Shown here: piece by piece, positions 23,062 through 35,400 of the stretch | How the letters are laid out: the number at the start of each line of letters is the position of its first letter | Numbering within the stretch: the first letter of the stretch is position 1 | Assembly: GCA_964017235.1 (NCBI GenBank) | Contig: OZ024938.1 | Location: 50,380,332 to 50,444,331, forward strand | Reading direction: 5' to 3' | Source of the DNA: Sabellastarte sp. h YS-2021 | Lineage: Eukaryota; Annelida; Polychaeta; Sabellida; Sabellidae | DNA: 64,000 nucleotides | Made by a program: the position numbers and the translations under genes | The notes under the pieces: model-generated | The model's input: the letters and a program-made list of their open reading frames with translations, nothing else | Databases searched by the model: none | What the model was told of the DNA's origin: nothing

Positions 23062-24420
23062 AAGGTGAGTTAAGGTATTGGTTGTTTCGCTATGGTGACC
23101 AATGTTTGTAGTACTGTCATCCCACTGTTATTGACGGTTAAAAAACCGTGTCCAATTAATAACACTGTTGTGAGTCAAACTTAGGCAAAAACATAAGCAG
23201 TTTTTAAGTCACAACATCATCAATGGTTCTATGTGTATCAGTATTAGTGGACAACTAGAACCAAAGCATGTAAACTGTGTGTGATATTGGAGATTCTGTG
23301 TAGTTTTGCTTGTTGGGAAGGAGCTGATATCCTCAGGGTTTTCCAGCTGTATTGTTTGAAACCAAGTGTTGCTGACGTTATCTTGTTTATATTGTATGTA
23401 TATTGCTCATATTTTCTGCTTTTACAAAGTACTTTCTTTTTACAAAGTAGACATGATAATATATTTGTGTTTGTGGAACATGGCTTCCTCTATTATTCTT
23501 CTAGTATTAGTGTCATTAACAACATATTATTATGTATAAACTTGTGGGACAAACTAAAGGTTAAATTACTGTATTTCACTGTATAAACACATTTTTCAAA
23601 ATGGAAACTACTATTACAGCAATAAAAGCAACTGTGAAGTCTGGTGGTGATGGTTGATAAATAGAAACCTCACAACATGCATCTTGATTGCCAGCGCATA
23701 TAATTCTGGGAGAACTTAAAACATTAGAAAACTTAATATGAGGAAAAAATCTAAATTAAATTATAAAATTTTTATCAACTAATTTTGTAGATTTTAATTC
23801 ATTCTTCATCAGAACTGTCATGTTTTGTTTTGATTTTTTTTTTGTTTCATATTAGCAGTTATTCAATTGACAATGCCCTAATCCTGGAATTGTAGAGAGG
23901 AGGTGGGAGGTAGGGGTGTTTAATAGGGAAGGGGTGTTTAATACGGTGAAATACAGTACTTGAAAATTGGATGCTTGAGGTTTCTGTATAAGACAAATTC
24001 TTCTGTTTATCTGTATTTAATGTAAAATGTATTTTCTTTCTCATTTTGCTTCTAAAATTGCTTTAAGGCTGGGGTTACAGTCATCTCTTACGCCGTTGGG
24101 GCGGCAGAGTTCCACAGCCAAAACCCATGCATGGATTTTCACCAAATTTTCAGGGTATATTTACCCCAAGAAAATCACAGACGAAAGAGTTGAAACAACT
24201 ACTGACCAAAGAAATTTGTCTAATATCGGAAGCGACGACGTATATATTTCCTCATAGAAATAGGTGAGAAAGACATGAAAGTGGGTTTATTTTATTTGTA
24301 CATCCAGCTAACAGTAATTCACGCAAGAATTTAGGTATTCTCACGAGATTTCCGTGCTTTGTCTAATTTTTAACTCGTCTTCTGCATATTGTGTCACGTG
24401 TATCATGTGTATCTTTGTCA
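23062..24420. other. No gene seen
   Basis: AT-rich intergenic sequence. The hydrophobic + frame at 23281-23586 has low-complexity composition and no supporting splice or homology signal. AATAAA-type hexamers occur (for example about 23621) but cannot be tied to COASY with confidence. Confidence 0.4.
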
Positions 24421-24439
24421 CCTTTTTAAATCAACTGTT

Positions 24440-24810
24440 CTGTCTCATTCATTTATGAAAATATCTTCACCAAATTTGCAGAGAATGATTATGGCTGTGA
24501 AAACATGTCTGTAAAAAAAAAAAAAAAAAATTTCTCATAATAAAAAAAAATGGCCGCCATAGTTGATTGTTTGAAAATCATTGACATGTTCTACAATATA
24601 AAATGTTGCAGCTAGCTACGTCAGATTTTCACAAAATGTAAATGGCTAGGAAAGCTTGTTTCAGAGTAATTTTGGTCATAATGGGTTTGGAATGAGAAAA
24701 CAACTTCCTGGAAATTGTGGTCTGCAAATCTTTTTGCAAGTGTCAAATATGATCTTTGACCCCTGCTTCAAGGTCGTGTAGGGTCATCATACTAAAAGCA
24801 CCTTTTATTA
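24440..24810. repeat. Diverged units related to the 14390 array
   Basis: ATGGCCGCCATAGTTGA and GACCCCTGCTTCAAGGTC echo phrases in the tandem-core element at 13273-15249. It may be a solo or decayed copy. An A-tract occurs near 24513. Confidence 0.45.
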
Positions 24811-24886
24811 TCCACCATGCAACGTATTTGCCCTAAATAAGAGGAAATACAAACCGGGATGTATTATTTCGTATACACATGACCCC

Positions 24887-24962
24887 ATATCACTCATGAA
24901 GATTAACAATATAATACTCGTGCTTCGCACTCATATAATATTGTTATCTTTATTCGTGATAT
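24887..24962. repeat. Long hairpin with GTGCTTCGCAC loop
   Basis: The arms ATATCACTCATGAAGATTAACA... and ...TGTTATCTTTATTCGTGATAT are about 36 bp each and nearly perfect, closing on GTGCTTCGCAC. It is a foldback repeat, probably mobile. Confidence 0.75.
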
Positions 24963-25861
24963 ATTTTTTCTGTATATGTCATTTGGGTAGTTTTCCTATT
25001 ATAGCTCCCTTATAATTGGTTCTAGGCCTTCAAAATATGAAAACAATTTTAAGAAATCATGGCATGTGAATCTTACATCTTTCAAGATTTCATGGATTCT
25101 GTATGCTTTTTACAACTGAAGTTGTTTCTAAGATTTTTCCCGAAATCACAATGTTGTTACCCATTTAGTTGTACCTGCAGGCTGTGATTCTTGCCTGCCG
25201 AGGCTGGCTATTTTTGAGTTGTGTCTGCAAACAAGTGGATATGATTACAATACCCTTTGCCCTTACCATTTGGGGTGCAAGGGTAATTAGGCTGTAGGTC
25301 ATAGTACTAAATCAAACAGGATATCAAGAACATTTATGTGTGTTCGGTTCTTTTTGTATTGTAACGAATTATGCATAATAAATTGTTAAAATTGTACACT
25401 GAAATATTTGTATTCAAAACTGTTACTTTTGAATTTTTTAAATGATTTGTCCATTGTAACCAAAATGATGTGAAACCTGCATTAAATAAATCAAAACCAA
25501 ATTGTGTGTATTCTTGTTCACTTGCTCATGTCTGTCTATATGTTACAATTTTCATTGTTTTTGCCCACTGGCTTCTTTCATAGTTTTGTTCACTTAATAA
25601 AATTTAGTGCCACATAAACTTTCAAACATCTGGGTTGCAACAAATGCATCATTCAATCTTAATTGTGGAAAACTGTATGCATTGTTTTTGACTGTCTTTG
25701 CCCTTGGAATTAATTAAAGATAAAACCCAAGTTCTGATAATTTTAACACTTCAAAAGTAGTTAATCACAGGAAATAATATTTTGAATTATTTTTCCTTCA
25801 AAAATTTATTATTTCTTAAAAAAATTCTTTAAAGTAAGAATAAGTATTACAGAAAAACAGA

Positions 25862-26030
25862 GGCTGTAATGACCACATGGTTCACTGACTGGACATTTAA
25901 TCACTTGCCTCTCAACTCTATGATCATGGGTTCCAATCCAGCTTATGTCACCGTATGTGATACATTAGACGCCAGGTCTAATGTAAACCTAGCCACCAGA
26001 AGGGATATAAAATCGCTGTTTTGATCTTCA
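25862..26030 (+). mobile_element. Possible tRNA-derived SINE, copy 2
   Basis: A B-box-like ATGGGTTCCAATCC lies about 60 bp after a possible A box. The downstream body differs from the other SINE copies, so this may be another family or only a tRNA-like fragment. Confidence 0.4.
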
Positions 26031-26604
26031 CTTTGACAGAAAGAATGTTAGAGGAAAGTTGGTGAGCCGTGTTCATACTGATGTGTATTTATAAGCATAG
26101 ATGTATTTATTCTGATTAATTAACCTATTTACAGCCATTATTATAGATCATTCCTAGCAAATCTAACAACTTTTTGTTGTAATTTTAATTCTAGTGATTA
26201 TAAAGGTTGTACACACCAAACTGATACAATTTAATCTAATATGATACACCGAGACAAGAGCCATCTTTAAGCCTAAGACTGATGAAAAATGTTTCATATT
26301 GATAGAAAAATAAGCAAGTTCTATTCAATTTAAATGTGAGTGTGTTTAATGCTGACGATATCACCCAATCTAATATAAGTTACTGAATTCCCCTGAATAG
26401 AAATTGTTTCCTATTATAAAAATGGAGACCTGTGCAGTCGACGCATATGCAACTCTGCGCATTTCATGGGAGTATTTAATAGAACATGGTTATTGGATGT
26501 TATCTCAAAAATAAATTTTAGAAAGGTTAAAACAACTAATAAACAGAAAACTTTTTGAAAAACATAATCAACGTTTATTAATAGCAATAAAGTACTTGTG
26601 CATT

Positions 26605-26694
26605 GGCGATTCAATCACAAAAAATATCCTCTAAATAAAGAACTCGTGCCTTTGACTGTCGTTCTTTGAGGTTATTTTTTGTGGTTGAATCGCC
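26605..26694. repeat. Foldback repeat, about 38-bp arms
   Basis: GGCGATTCAATCACAAAAAA... pairs with ...TTTTTTGTGGTTGAATCGCC around a short spacer. It is likely a MITE core or hairpin element. Confidence 0.75.
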
Positions 26695-28090
26695 GATAAA
26701 GTCCGCGTATATGTGGTTTATTACTACATCAGCTCATGTCATTCATGTGACGAGACAAGGTATATTGTATGTGTTAAAGATTTATTATCAAATTGGATTA
26801 TATTCTATTGTCTTTGGTGTGTATAGGCCTGCTAATAAACAAAAGCCATTTCCTAACAAATGCTACAGGTTGAAACTGTCCCAACTTACTAGCGACAAAG
26901 GTTTTATTTATGATTTACAGTGGTAACCAGTAAAGGTCATGTACACAAGGGTCTAGGCGAATCATTTCCACTGTATATTATCATGAGATCTCCACTAATA
27001 CCAGTGATTCACTTTGTTGGTTGGCAAGTGAGCTTTCTACAGAATGATCACATTTTGTGTATTTTTTGTGTACTCTTTAATGGGAAATTTTTTCAATCTG
27101 TAGCATTTTTAGGTAGTGGTAAGTATTTGAATTGTAGCAGTATCACTAATTTTAAAACCTCTGTATGTGTCATAGCAAAATGCTTTAAATGTAGATTTAG
27201 AATGTAGTTGAAAATTGTTGGTGTGGTACCTTAAGTAGAAGTAGTGTTAGTGTTGTAAAAGCATGTGTGTGCTGGTTGTAAGACCTAAGAGTTAAATCCC
27301 CGAAATCACCCACGGTGGTGCCCCCTGAGTGATAATTAAGGAAAAGTGTAAATTAGCGGGGTTGGTGTTTGAGTGAACATGGGCGATGAAGTAAGCATAG
27401 GCATTAATGTGAGGCACTTGGGCGATATAAAACAACATACTTTGCATTATTAAACACCAATGTTTTAATTTTAGACAACAATTAAAATAGATTTTTCCTG
27501 CCAAATTCTTTGTTAGATTATCAGAATCCCTGAAACTTCTTAAAATTTTACATGTTTTAGGGGATGGCCAATAATGCAAACATGGGCACTCTCCTGGATG
27601 ACTTTGGTGTACTAAAAACACAAACTCACAAAAATGCCATGTACTAGTTTGATTTTTGAACAGGTAGGCTGGTTAGCAATGTACACGTGTGCACATTGCA
27701 AAAAAGTAAGAAGATAAAGATTGACAGTGATAAATAGCTCCTAAGTAATTTTTAATCTTTACAGTGACTCTGAATGGGTTATGATATAATTTTTCTGTTG
27801 TGTGGTAACAAAATATTTAAATCCTTTGGTAAAGTCATTTAATATTTGATGTAAAGGGAAAACTTTTATCATTAGTATTTTAAATAACAGTATTTAAAAA
27901 ACTAAAGGCTTAAATTTATTTCAATTCATTATTTTTTTTTCATTCTTGCTCAAATGATTTGACTGTGAATTAACCTTTAAATAATTGATGTGGCTAGATT
28001 ATTAATTATAGACGATGATCATAAGCATTCACAAACAAAATATGCAATGTACATTCTAAGTATGAACATTTATTAAGTAGTAGGACGAAA
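26695..28090. other. No gene seen
   Basis: Two + frames of 86 and 95 residues occur here but have AT-driven composition, no recognisable domain, and no good splice partners. Confidence 0.4.
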
Positions 28091-28378
28091 TGTGTTTGAT
28101 TGACAGCTGAACTGGTCAATAACCTCCAGGGTTTGCTGTAGTCACTATTAGTGAGAGTAACAGTATCGGAATAAAGAGGCAGGGAGAGGTAATCAATACT
28201 CTTGTAGCAATTGTTGAGTAGGTGGGTGGGGCTTTGTGTTTGATTGGCAGCTAAAGGGATCAATAGCTTTTAGAGGTGGGTGTGGCTAAGAGAAAAAGTA
28301 ACAGTGTCAATAGAAAGAGACAGGGAGACAGATCAATACATGTTGTAGCAGTTGCTGACTCTTGTGATTATTCTTCTT
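28091..28378. repeat. Tandem duplication, two units of 144 bp
   Basis: TGTGTTTGATTGACAGCTGA at 28091 returns as TGTGTTTGATTGGCAGCTAA at 28235, followed by GTAACAGT.TC and AGAGACAGGGAGA in both units. Confidence 0.8.
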
Positions 28379-28799
28379 CCCTACTTAACATCTCGGCGTC
28401 CAAATGAAATGTTGTAAATTCCAATTATCACTTTATTTAATTGTAATTTTCACATAAGACGAATCTGTCATGATGTTTTAATTCATAGATGATTCAGTAG
28501 TTCTCTTTTAGTGAGTAGTCAACAAGCATATAGGTTAATAATTATGTAGCTTGTCAAAGTGTATAGAACTCTTCCTTTAAATTGATTTTGAGTTAAAGCT
28601 TTAGCATCTCAGTTTTCTGCTGCATTAGAGAGCTCTGCTTTTTACCATTTTATGTTGTAGTTGGCTGTGTTAATATTGAAAGGTATCAGTGAAATACAGA
28701 GTATGAGATGATATATATATAGGATACAAGCTGAACAGATTTACATCATAAACACAGTATGTAGTTATCAGTACAGTTAACATTTGTAAACAGGTATAA

Positions 28800-28974
28800 C
28801 AATAAAAATAATAAATTGAGGTGAGATTTTTTGCATGTATGTAGTTAATCGATCAAGGCTTTTTGAACTGAAATTTACCAACGTTAAGACAAACCATCAT
28901 TTTCTTCATAGAATTAACTAAGGTTTTAGAGGTGGCAAATTTTAGATTTCTGTCAAATTTTAGATTTCTTACTC
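28800..28974. mobile_element. MITE, GAGTAAGAAATC family, copy B (left end missing)
   Basis: It matches 3000-3140 (GAGGTGAGATTT, GGCTTTTTGAACTGAAA, AAGGTTTTAGAGGTGGC) and keeps the right end TTTAGATTTCTTACTC before TA. The left inverted repeat is absent. Confidence 0.75.
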
Positions 28975-29514
28975 TATTCAGTAGAAATCAGAGGTATGAT
29001 GTAGCCATCTGAATCACTTGTGTGTGAAGAATTTCTCAGCAGTCCAGGAAATAGAAGGTGACTTCCTGCCGGCCAATTTCATGTATACATGTATATTATT
29101 TATTTATTATAGTGACATTGTATCAATATAAAAACTACATATCAAAATGAATACAGCAGAGATATATACCCAGTCCCTAGCTGGGCTTATAAGTTACTTA
29201 GAGAAATATAGATATACGCGTATATTTAATCAGGCATGAGTGAGAAAACAAAGTGTACTTTTGTTGGTATTCAAAAAATTTGTTTGTGTAATATGCAAAT
29301 AATGTAACATTATCAGGTTTTAAAATGTTACAAAATTGGCCATTAAAATATGCATTGTACTGTAACATCATGTACTGTGGCAAATTTCACATTTGTTATT
29401 TTTGCCGTTTGATTAAAGATAAAATTTTATCTAATTCTTTTTGGTAAAAAATTCCAAATTTCTTTAGCTGTTTATAGTTCTGCGATGTATGTCATCACAT
29501 ACACTGTACAGATA

Positions 29515-29690
29515 CAATTGAACCCTATAAATGGAACTGGAAGGTATCACAGATATGTAAGGGTATTTAACAAGGAATGATAGATAACAGAGTTCATGTT
29601 AATGGAAAGGCACCCTAAAGACTTTTGACCCAGATATTGACTCGAAAACATTTGGTACTTTACCGAAATCTGCTTTAAAGGGTTTGATTG
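29515..29690. mobile_element. pogo/mariner-like MITE with TA flanks
   Basis: CAATTGAACCCTATAAATGG at the left pairs with CTTTAAAGGGTTTGATTG at the right. TA sits outside each end. It is about 176 bp and non-coding. Confidence 0.65.
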
Positions 29691-30092
29691 TATTTGATAA
29701 TGTATGTTTCAGCTCCCCCAAAAAGTGAATCAATGTTTAGAGCCAAAAAGACACAGTTTTTATAAAAAAAAAATTGTGTCATCAAAAGTTGAGTGTTTTG
29801 GATGTCTTCAAATGTCACACTTATGTGTTTGTAATTAAAACAACATAGGAACCATTGTGGAATAGACGGAGCTGTATATCTATAAGTGCCTTACTATTTC
29901 ATTAAAAGGTTGCTCTAAAAACCTCTGTACAGGAAGCAATATAAATATATGAATTTTTATGTCTTCCTAAAGTAATTTCAATCGGATATAGAGTAAGAAA
30001 TGTAAAATTCGCCACATATCTAAAATTTGCCACATGTGGAAACACAGATAAAATAAATGAATTGAGGTGAGATTTGTTGAATGTATATTAAA

Positions 30093-30295
30093 TTATAAAG
30101 ACCGGAAGCGTTCAGACTACACAAAACAATGCAGTGCACATATCTTTGCGTACATTTATCTGAGGCAATAAAAGGACGATCGCCGATAATAGAGAACCAT
30201 ACGATACAGGCAAAATATAATTCGACAAATAGGTTTGTAGAAAAACATATTTACAATAATATTTATGGATTAATAAAAGATACCGGTCTTTATAA
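30093..30295. mobile_element. Inserted unit with TTATAAAGACCGG inverted ends
   Basis: TTATAAAGACCGG at 30093-30105 is perfectly inverted as CCGGTCTTTATAA at 30283-30295. It is about 203 bp and lies inside the MITE, directly next to the large palindrome. Confidence 0.65.
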
Positions 30296-30444
30296 TAGAA
30301 ATAAAGTCTGAGGGTGAGTACTTTATGACCTCTATAAAAGGACGGAAGTTTCGGCATAATGGACTCGCGTTCGTCCATTATCCGCCGGAAGTACCGTCCT
30401 TTTATTAGTGGTCATAAAGTACTCACCCTCAGACTTTATTTCTA
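30296..30444. repeat. 149-bp near-perfect palindrome
   Basis: The arms TAGAAATAAAGTCTGAGGGT... and ...ACCCTCAGACTTTATTTCTA are mirrored to the centre near 30370 (GGACTCGCGTTCGTCC), with few mismatches. It could form a hairpin with arms near 70 bp. Confidence 0.85.
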
Positions 30445-30572
30445 CATTAAGGCTTTTTGAACTGAAAAATACCAAGTTTAAGATGAAACATCTTTTTTTT
30501 TCGTAGAATTAAGTAAGTTTTTTAGAGGTGGCAAAATTAAGATTTTTGGCGAATTTTAGATTTCTTACTCTA

Positions 30573-32307
30573 TAGCATTATCTCACCTGCTATCCAAATA
30601 TTCAGTTTTATGACCTCCTTTCTACTCACCTTGCACTCGTACACAGTACAGCCTGAACTATTTAAACTTATTGGGATAGTAAATTTTTTTCAGGTGACTG
30701 TCAGTTTGTAAACTAGTTAAGGCATTTTATTGTAGAAGCTACAGATTTGGGAGAGTGGAAGTGAGTTCATAAAAACCTAATATTCTGTATAACAAAAGGT
30801 CAGATAATAGAGCTACCACTGTGTTAATATTATGCTAAAATTTCCAAACAATGTGTGGCTTGTAATACTTGTTTATTAGGGTTTGTATTTTTTGGAAAAG
30901 GATCAGCTGAGGGTCAATGAAAAATCAGCTTAAGGATATCCTGTTTTATGTACAATACTCAAGAAGTAATGTATATATGGAAATTTTCACTGGACATTAT
31001 TTTTTGCCATTGTAGCTAATGAACTGAAATGCTGGAAACTAATTTGTTATGACATTTTAAATCTATATTAATCTCTTATGTAGAAACTAATCATCAGTGA
31101 GAATTAATTCCAGTAAATTGTTATAAAATTTGAAAATAAGTGAAATTTTCTTCCAGCAAACATTTACACCCATACGATCCTTTCAAAGCGACTCTAAATG
31201 TTTGATCATTTGTTTGTTCAGTTCTCTGTCTTTGAAGTGAGCGATTCAGTGTATATTATAACACATCACATGTGACACTATTGATTGTCAAACGTCCTTT
31301 CACTTGGATCTATTAATCTTGTTTTACACTCTTTTTACCCCTCCCACACACTCACTCCTTCCTTGTAGCAATACTACTGAAAAGGCAGATAGATGCATGT
31401 TATTGTTTTAGCATTTAGCAGTGGCTCAGGTGCAGAATGGAGACAGGCAGGAAGGTTTTAATGCAGTTTCTATGGTAACAGATGTTACTGTTTTAACTCC
31501 TTACAGTTGTTGAAGATGGAAGTGTATAACTGACAGGATCAGTATTATATGTTTTTTTTTTCAAAAAAAATTTAAACCTTGGATATTGTTAAAACTATTA
31601 TCTGCAATATTCAGACAGGTATTGTAACATTTAATGTTTTTTTCGAAAAATTCAGGAAATGTAATCAAGTTCTTCTAAGGCAATATAAGGTGTAAAATGT
31701 TTTATGGTCAATGACAACCACTGAAGATATAGAAGTGTAAGTATAATGAAATAAGAAATACAGGTTAAAAAAATGTTCACCTGCTAAAATATCTGATATT
31801 TTTTTCTAAATTTCTTTGCTTAATAATGTGCACAAAATGTGACTCTTTTTGGAGTTTTTAAAACACGCCAAATTTAGTAAACCTTCATTCATTGAGTAGT
31901 AGAATAGCAATAATTATAAAATTCACCACATTTTGCCACTTGTGACCGCCCTTTAAAATGAAGCAAAATTCACAGAAAAATTTATTGAAGTTTCGCATTT
32001 TACATCAATGACGTAATAGTCACAAATTATATAAAAATGTCACATAATATAAAGTAAACAAGGAGAGTTGCTCAGTGACACAATTTTATAATGAAATATC
32101 TGTACTATTTACAAACATTAGCCATTTCTTGGAGCTATTAGAACATCCTTAACCAGATCGATGACTATTATTAGTCCATTGCCCCACCTACAGGTTACAA
32201 TGATCTTTTTTTTCTATGTATATATTTCATGTTATATACACTCTGCCAAAATGTAAGTTCACACCTAAATCATAGTTTTTAAAAGACTTTGCATTGTTTA
32301 TTTTTAG
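30573..32307. other. No gene seen; upstream flank of the LRR-Ig gene
   Basis: AT-rich flank. The promoter of the next gene may lie here, or further upstream if the first exon is non-coding. No TATA box or CpG-rich stretch stands out. Confidence 0.4.
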
Positions 32308-32493
32308 GTAAAACACTTACAAAATGCCAGTTGCTAGGGAGGGTCGTGAACCATCGCGTAAGAAACGGCAGGTCAGTGTGTCATCGGCATTGAGTGCGGG
32401 CGCCATAGTGGTGGTGGGTGTAATGATGGTCATCGGCATTGTGATGAAAGGACGTAAAGCGAAAGGCAGCTGTGTATTTGACCAGAAGACCAG
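32308..32493 (+). CDS. LRR-Ig gene exon 1 (coding from 32324)
   Basis: A possible acceptor (tatttttag at 32307) suggests a non-coding exon further upstream. ATG at 32324 follows TTACAAA. It encodes the basic N-terminus, the membrane segment (SALSAGAIVVVVGVMMVIGI) and the first N-cap cysteine. The donor is gtaaaa, phase 2. Confidence 0.82.
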
Positions 32494-35400
32494 GTAAAAT
32501 ATATTCTGCTCACAACATATCCTCAGACAGTAGAAACTAGTGTTGGTATCGAATAATAATAATATACATCGATATCAAACCATATTTTTGCCTTCTGTAT
32601 CGATCGATATTGAAATATCGGGTCATGGATATTTTCTCAGAGAGAGTTTCCAAACGCTTTCGCAAGGTTTAGTAGTTTCCCGAAACGTAAACAAATATGG
32701 TGTTTCTGCTTTAGCAGTAAGTGAAATTTGACAAAAATGATAAGAAAACCAATATATTTCTCAAATTTTATATTTTATTTGAATGGAAAACAGCATAATT
32801 GCATCTATTAAGTACTATGTTCTGATATTGATATTATACCCTACCTTATCGATATCATTATATTTAGCATGGATCGATAAATATTTCAGTATCGATAAAC
32901 AATACCAGCACTAGTAGAAACCCATTAAAGGTTAATACCCGATTTACACTACAGGCGTTCAGTGCCGTGGTTAGAGGTTTTACTCGGCGGCAGAACCACC
33001 TCCCAGGATGCCACATACCTTCAGAGACCACAGGCAGTAAAACACATGGTTATAGGCATTGGGAGAAATGCCTCAGTCTGTTAAATCTATGAACCATACT
33101 TTGAACAGCCATGCACACTTTCTTCAACCACAAAAAGTGGTAAATATAAGTCAATATTCAGGTCTTGTGTAGAAAAGTTGGTTGCAAAAAAAAAAAGACA
33201 TACAAGGAATTGAAAGGAAAAATAACCCCCAATTAATGTCGGTTCTGTTAGCAAGACGATGTTAGTTGAAAAATTAGCAGCTTCTTGTCTGTCTGATTAT
33301 CAGATTCTTTAGACACCATGGAATTCATGTATTTCTTTGCCACTACATAATTATGCCATTTAACCACATTGAATGCAATATATTTAAGTCATGTTAATTC
33401 CAGTATATTTTAGATAGCCATTCAGTATTTTAAAAGGAAAGGATGACTGATGCTTTACGGAGACGGCTTACTATTAAGTAAAAATGAGTAATTCTTCAGC
33501 AGTGCGTGACTATGCTTAGACTGATGTCAAATGTCTGAAAATGTATTAACTGATATGCAATATCTTGCTTAAATTTTATCAAAAGATATGAAAGAAATCT
33601 CAGGTAAATAGGCATCACATATCACGATGGTATGTTTATGACATCATTACAACTGATCTCTTAGTTATTACATCGTAGGTGATATAGCTCTGACGTTACA
33701 ATCCAGTTGTGGAATTATGTGTGGCAAGGGTGCCAGAGAGACTCATCAGATGCTTAGTTAACTAGATAGGCTTGTGTATGTCTGTGTGTAGCAGTTATGC
33801 ATTATCCTTTGGTTTGTGATATCTGTTGTGAAGCTAGGAAATGAGTGGTTCACATAAAGCCCAGGTGTTGGTTATTACTGTTTTCAACTTGTTGGTTTCA
33901 GTCAGTCTGATGTGAATTCCTGTTGTAGTGCTGGAGACTGATAACATGTAATTTTTATTGCGTAAAATACCATTACCTTATCCTCACTATTGCTATGTGT
34001 TGGCGAGAGCAAACATCCACGACCAACTCGAATATTTTTAAAAGAAATATTCTTGTTAGTACCCTGCGCATGTGTGGACTGGGGGTAGAGGGTCACAGAG
34101 TCTGCGGATGTATTTTGCTACCTTGTGGAGCTGATCCTGTGATGTGGATTGAGTGTATAAGGTAAAATTCTGGAACAGTTGGGTGTGATAACTTCAAGTA
34201 AATCCAATGAATGGACAAGGGGCCAAAGTGGTAGCACATGCCACCACCACTGTAATTGGGGTTTGAATCCTGACCATAGACCTCCAGTGAGAAAACTGAT
34301 AGTTCTTTGCCATTGGTTGCTTGTTTAGATTTGACTGATGATTGATTTACCATACCACCTAGTTCCTTGTTTTGGTTTAAGTTGGGGGTTTAGAGTACAG
34401 AACCTTGACCAGCTGTATGTACTATGTTTTCCACAATTCAAACTACGTGACACAATATAACCAATACAAAGTTATTAGGCGTGACATAAAGTAAAAGATA
34501 AACTAGTCTTGTAAACCAATGAATTAACCGTTTTCAAATTGCAGGACCATGTACTGCCGTCACAAAGCACTGCAATCCCTACCTGTACTGCCAGAAGATA
34601 TCCTGAGCCTACAACTAGGTGAGCGGGGTGAGAAAGTAGAGCATCAGCTCAAGGCTTTACAGAGGGTCAATTTCTCAGGACTCGGAGAACTGAGAGATGT
34701 CAGACTTGTCAAGTGTCAGATAGAAACCATTGGTGAAGAGACATTCAGTGACCTGACTGGACTAAAGAGGTTTGTTTTGAGTACTATATTGCCTTATCAC
34801 TACACTAAAGTCATCAGTAATCAATACAGTCGAATATCAAGATGCAAGAAAAGTACATAACTTCTCAACTGAAAATTCTAAATGATAAATTTATGAAAAA
34901 AATGATTACAGGGATTCACTTTTTACCTGTATGTAAAAAATGGAATTCTATTCAACAGAGTTTCACTGTAAATATATAGTAAATTGTTCCACATTTCCAA
35001 ATATTGAACATTACACAATCACACAAACAAAAGTATCTAATTAAATGTTTCTGCTTCTCCCAAATTTCAAATAATATTCAGTCTTGCCAGGACCATTATT
35101 TACTTCTACCTCAAAGGGATATTGACTAAACCGAGATTTCTTTAGAGGAATTTAACTATATTGATGCTCCATTGTAACTGTCAGTAGGATAACATTCAGT
35201 GACCTCAGCAGGAGGTTGAAAGAGTTCTAAGTTATTCCTCTAAGGTCTATAATATTTCTTTAGATTTACAGTTGAACCTATTTAAGTAGAATCTTTTGTC
35301 TAATTCCTGATTAGGAGAGTAAATGTGTGGTACGTGGAAAGCCTACTTCATTGTATGATCTGGAATTCATGTTTAAATAAAACAATTTTGTTTTGTGTGT

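Larger units (their letters stand above)
29991..30570. mobile_element. MITE, GAGTAAGAAATC family, copy C, with inserts
   Basis: TA plus GAGTAAGAAATGTAAAATTC opens it and TTTAGATTTCTTACTC plus TA closes it. Copy A predicts about 208 bp, but it is 580 bp because two palindromic units (30093-30295 and 30296-30444) sit in the middle. Confidence 0.8.

Noticed and set aside
23281-23586. 101-residue hydrophobic + frame
   Set aside because: Its AT-driven, Leu/Phe/Tyr-rich composition, with no partner exon or recognisable family, fits chance.
26666-27207. Two + frames of 86 and 95 residues
   Set aside because: No domains or splice signals that join them, and the first begins inside a foldback repeat.
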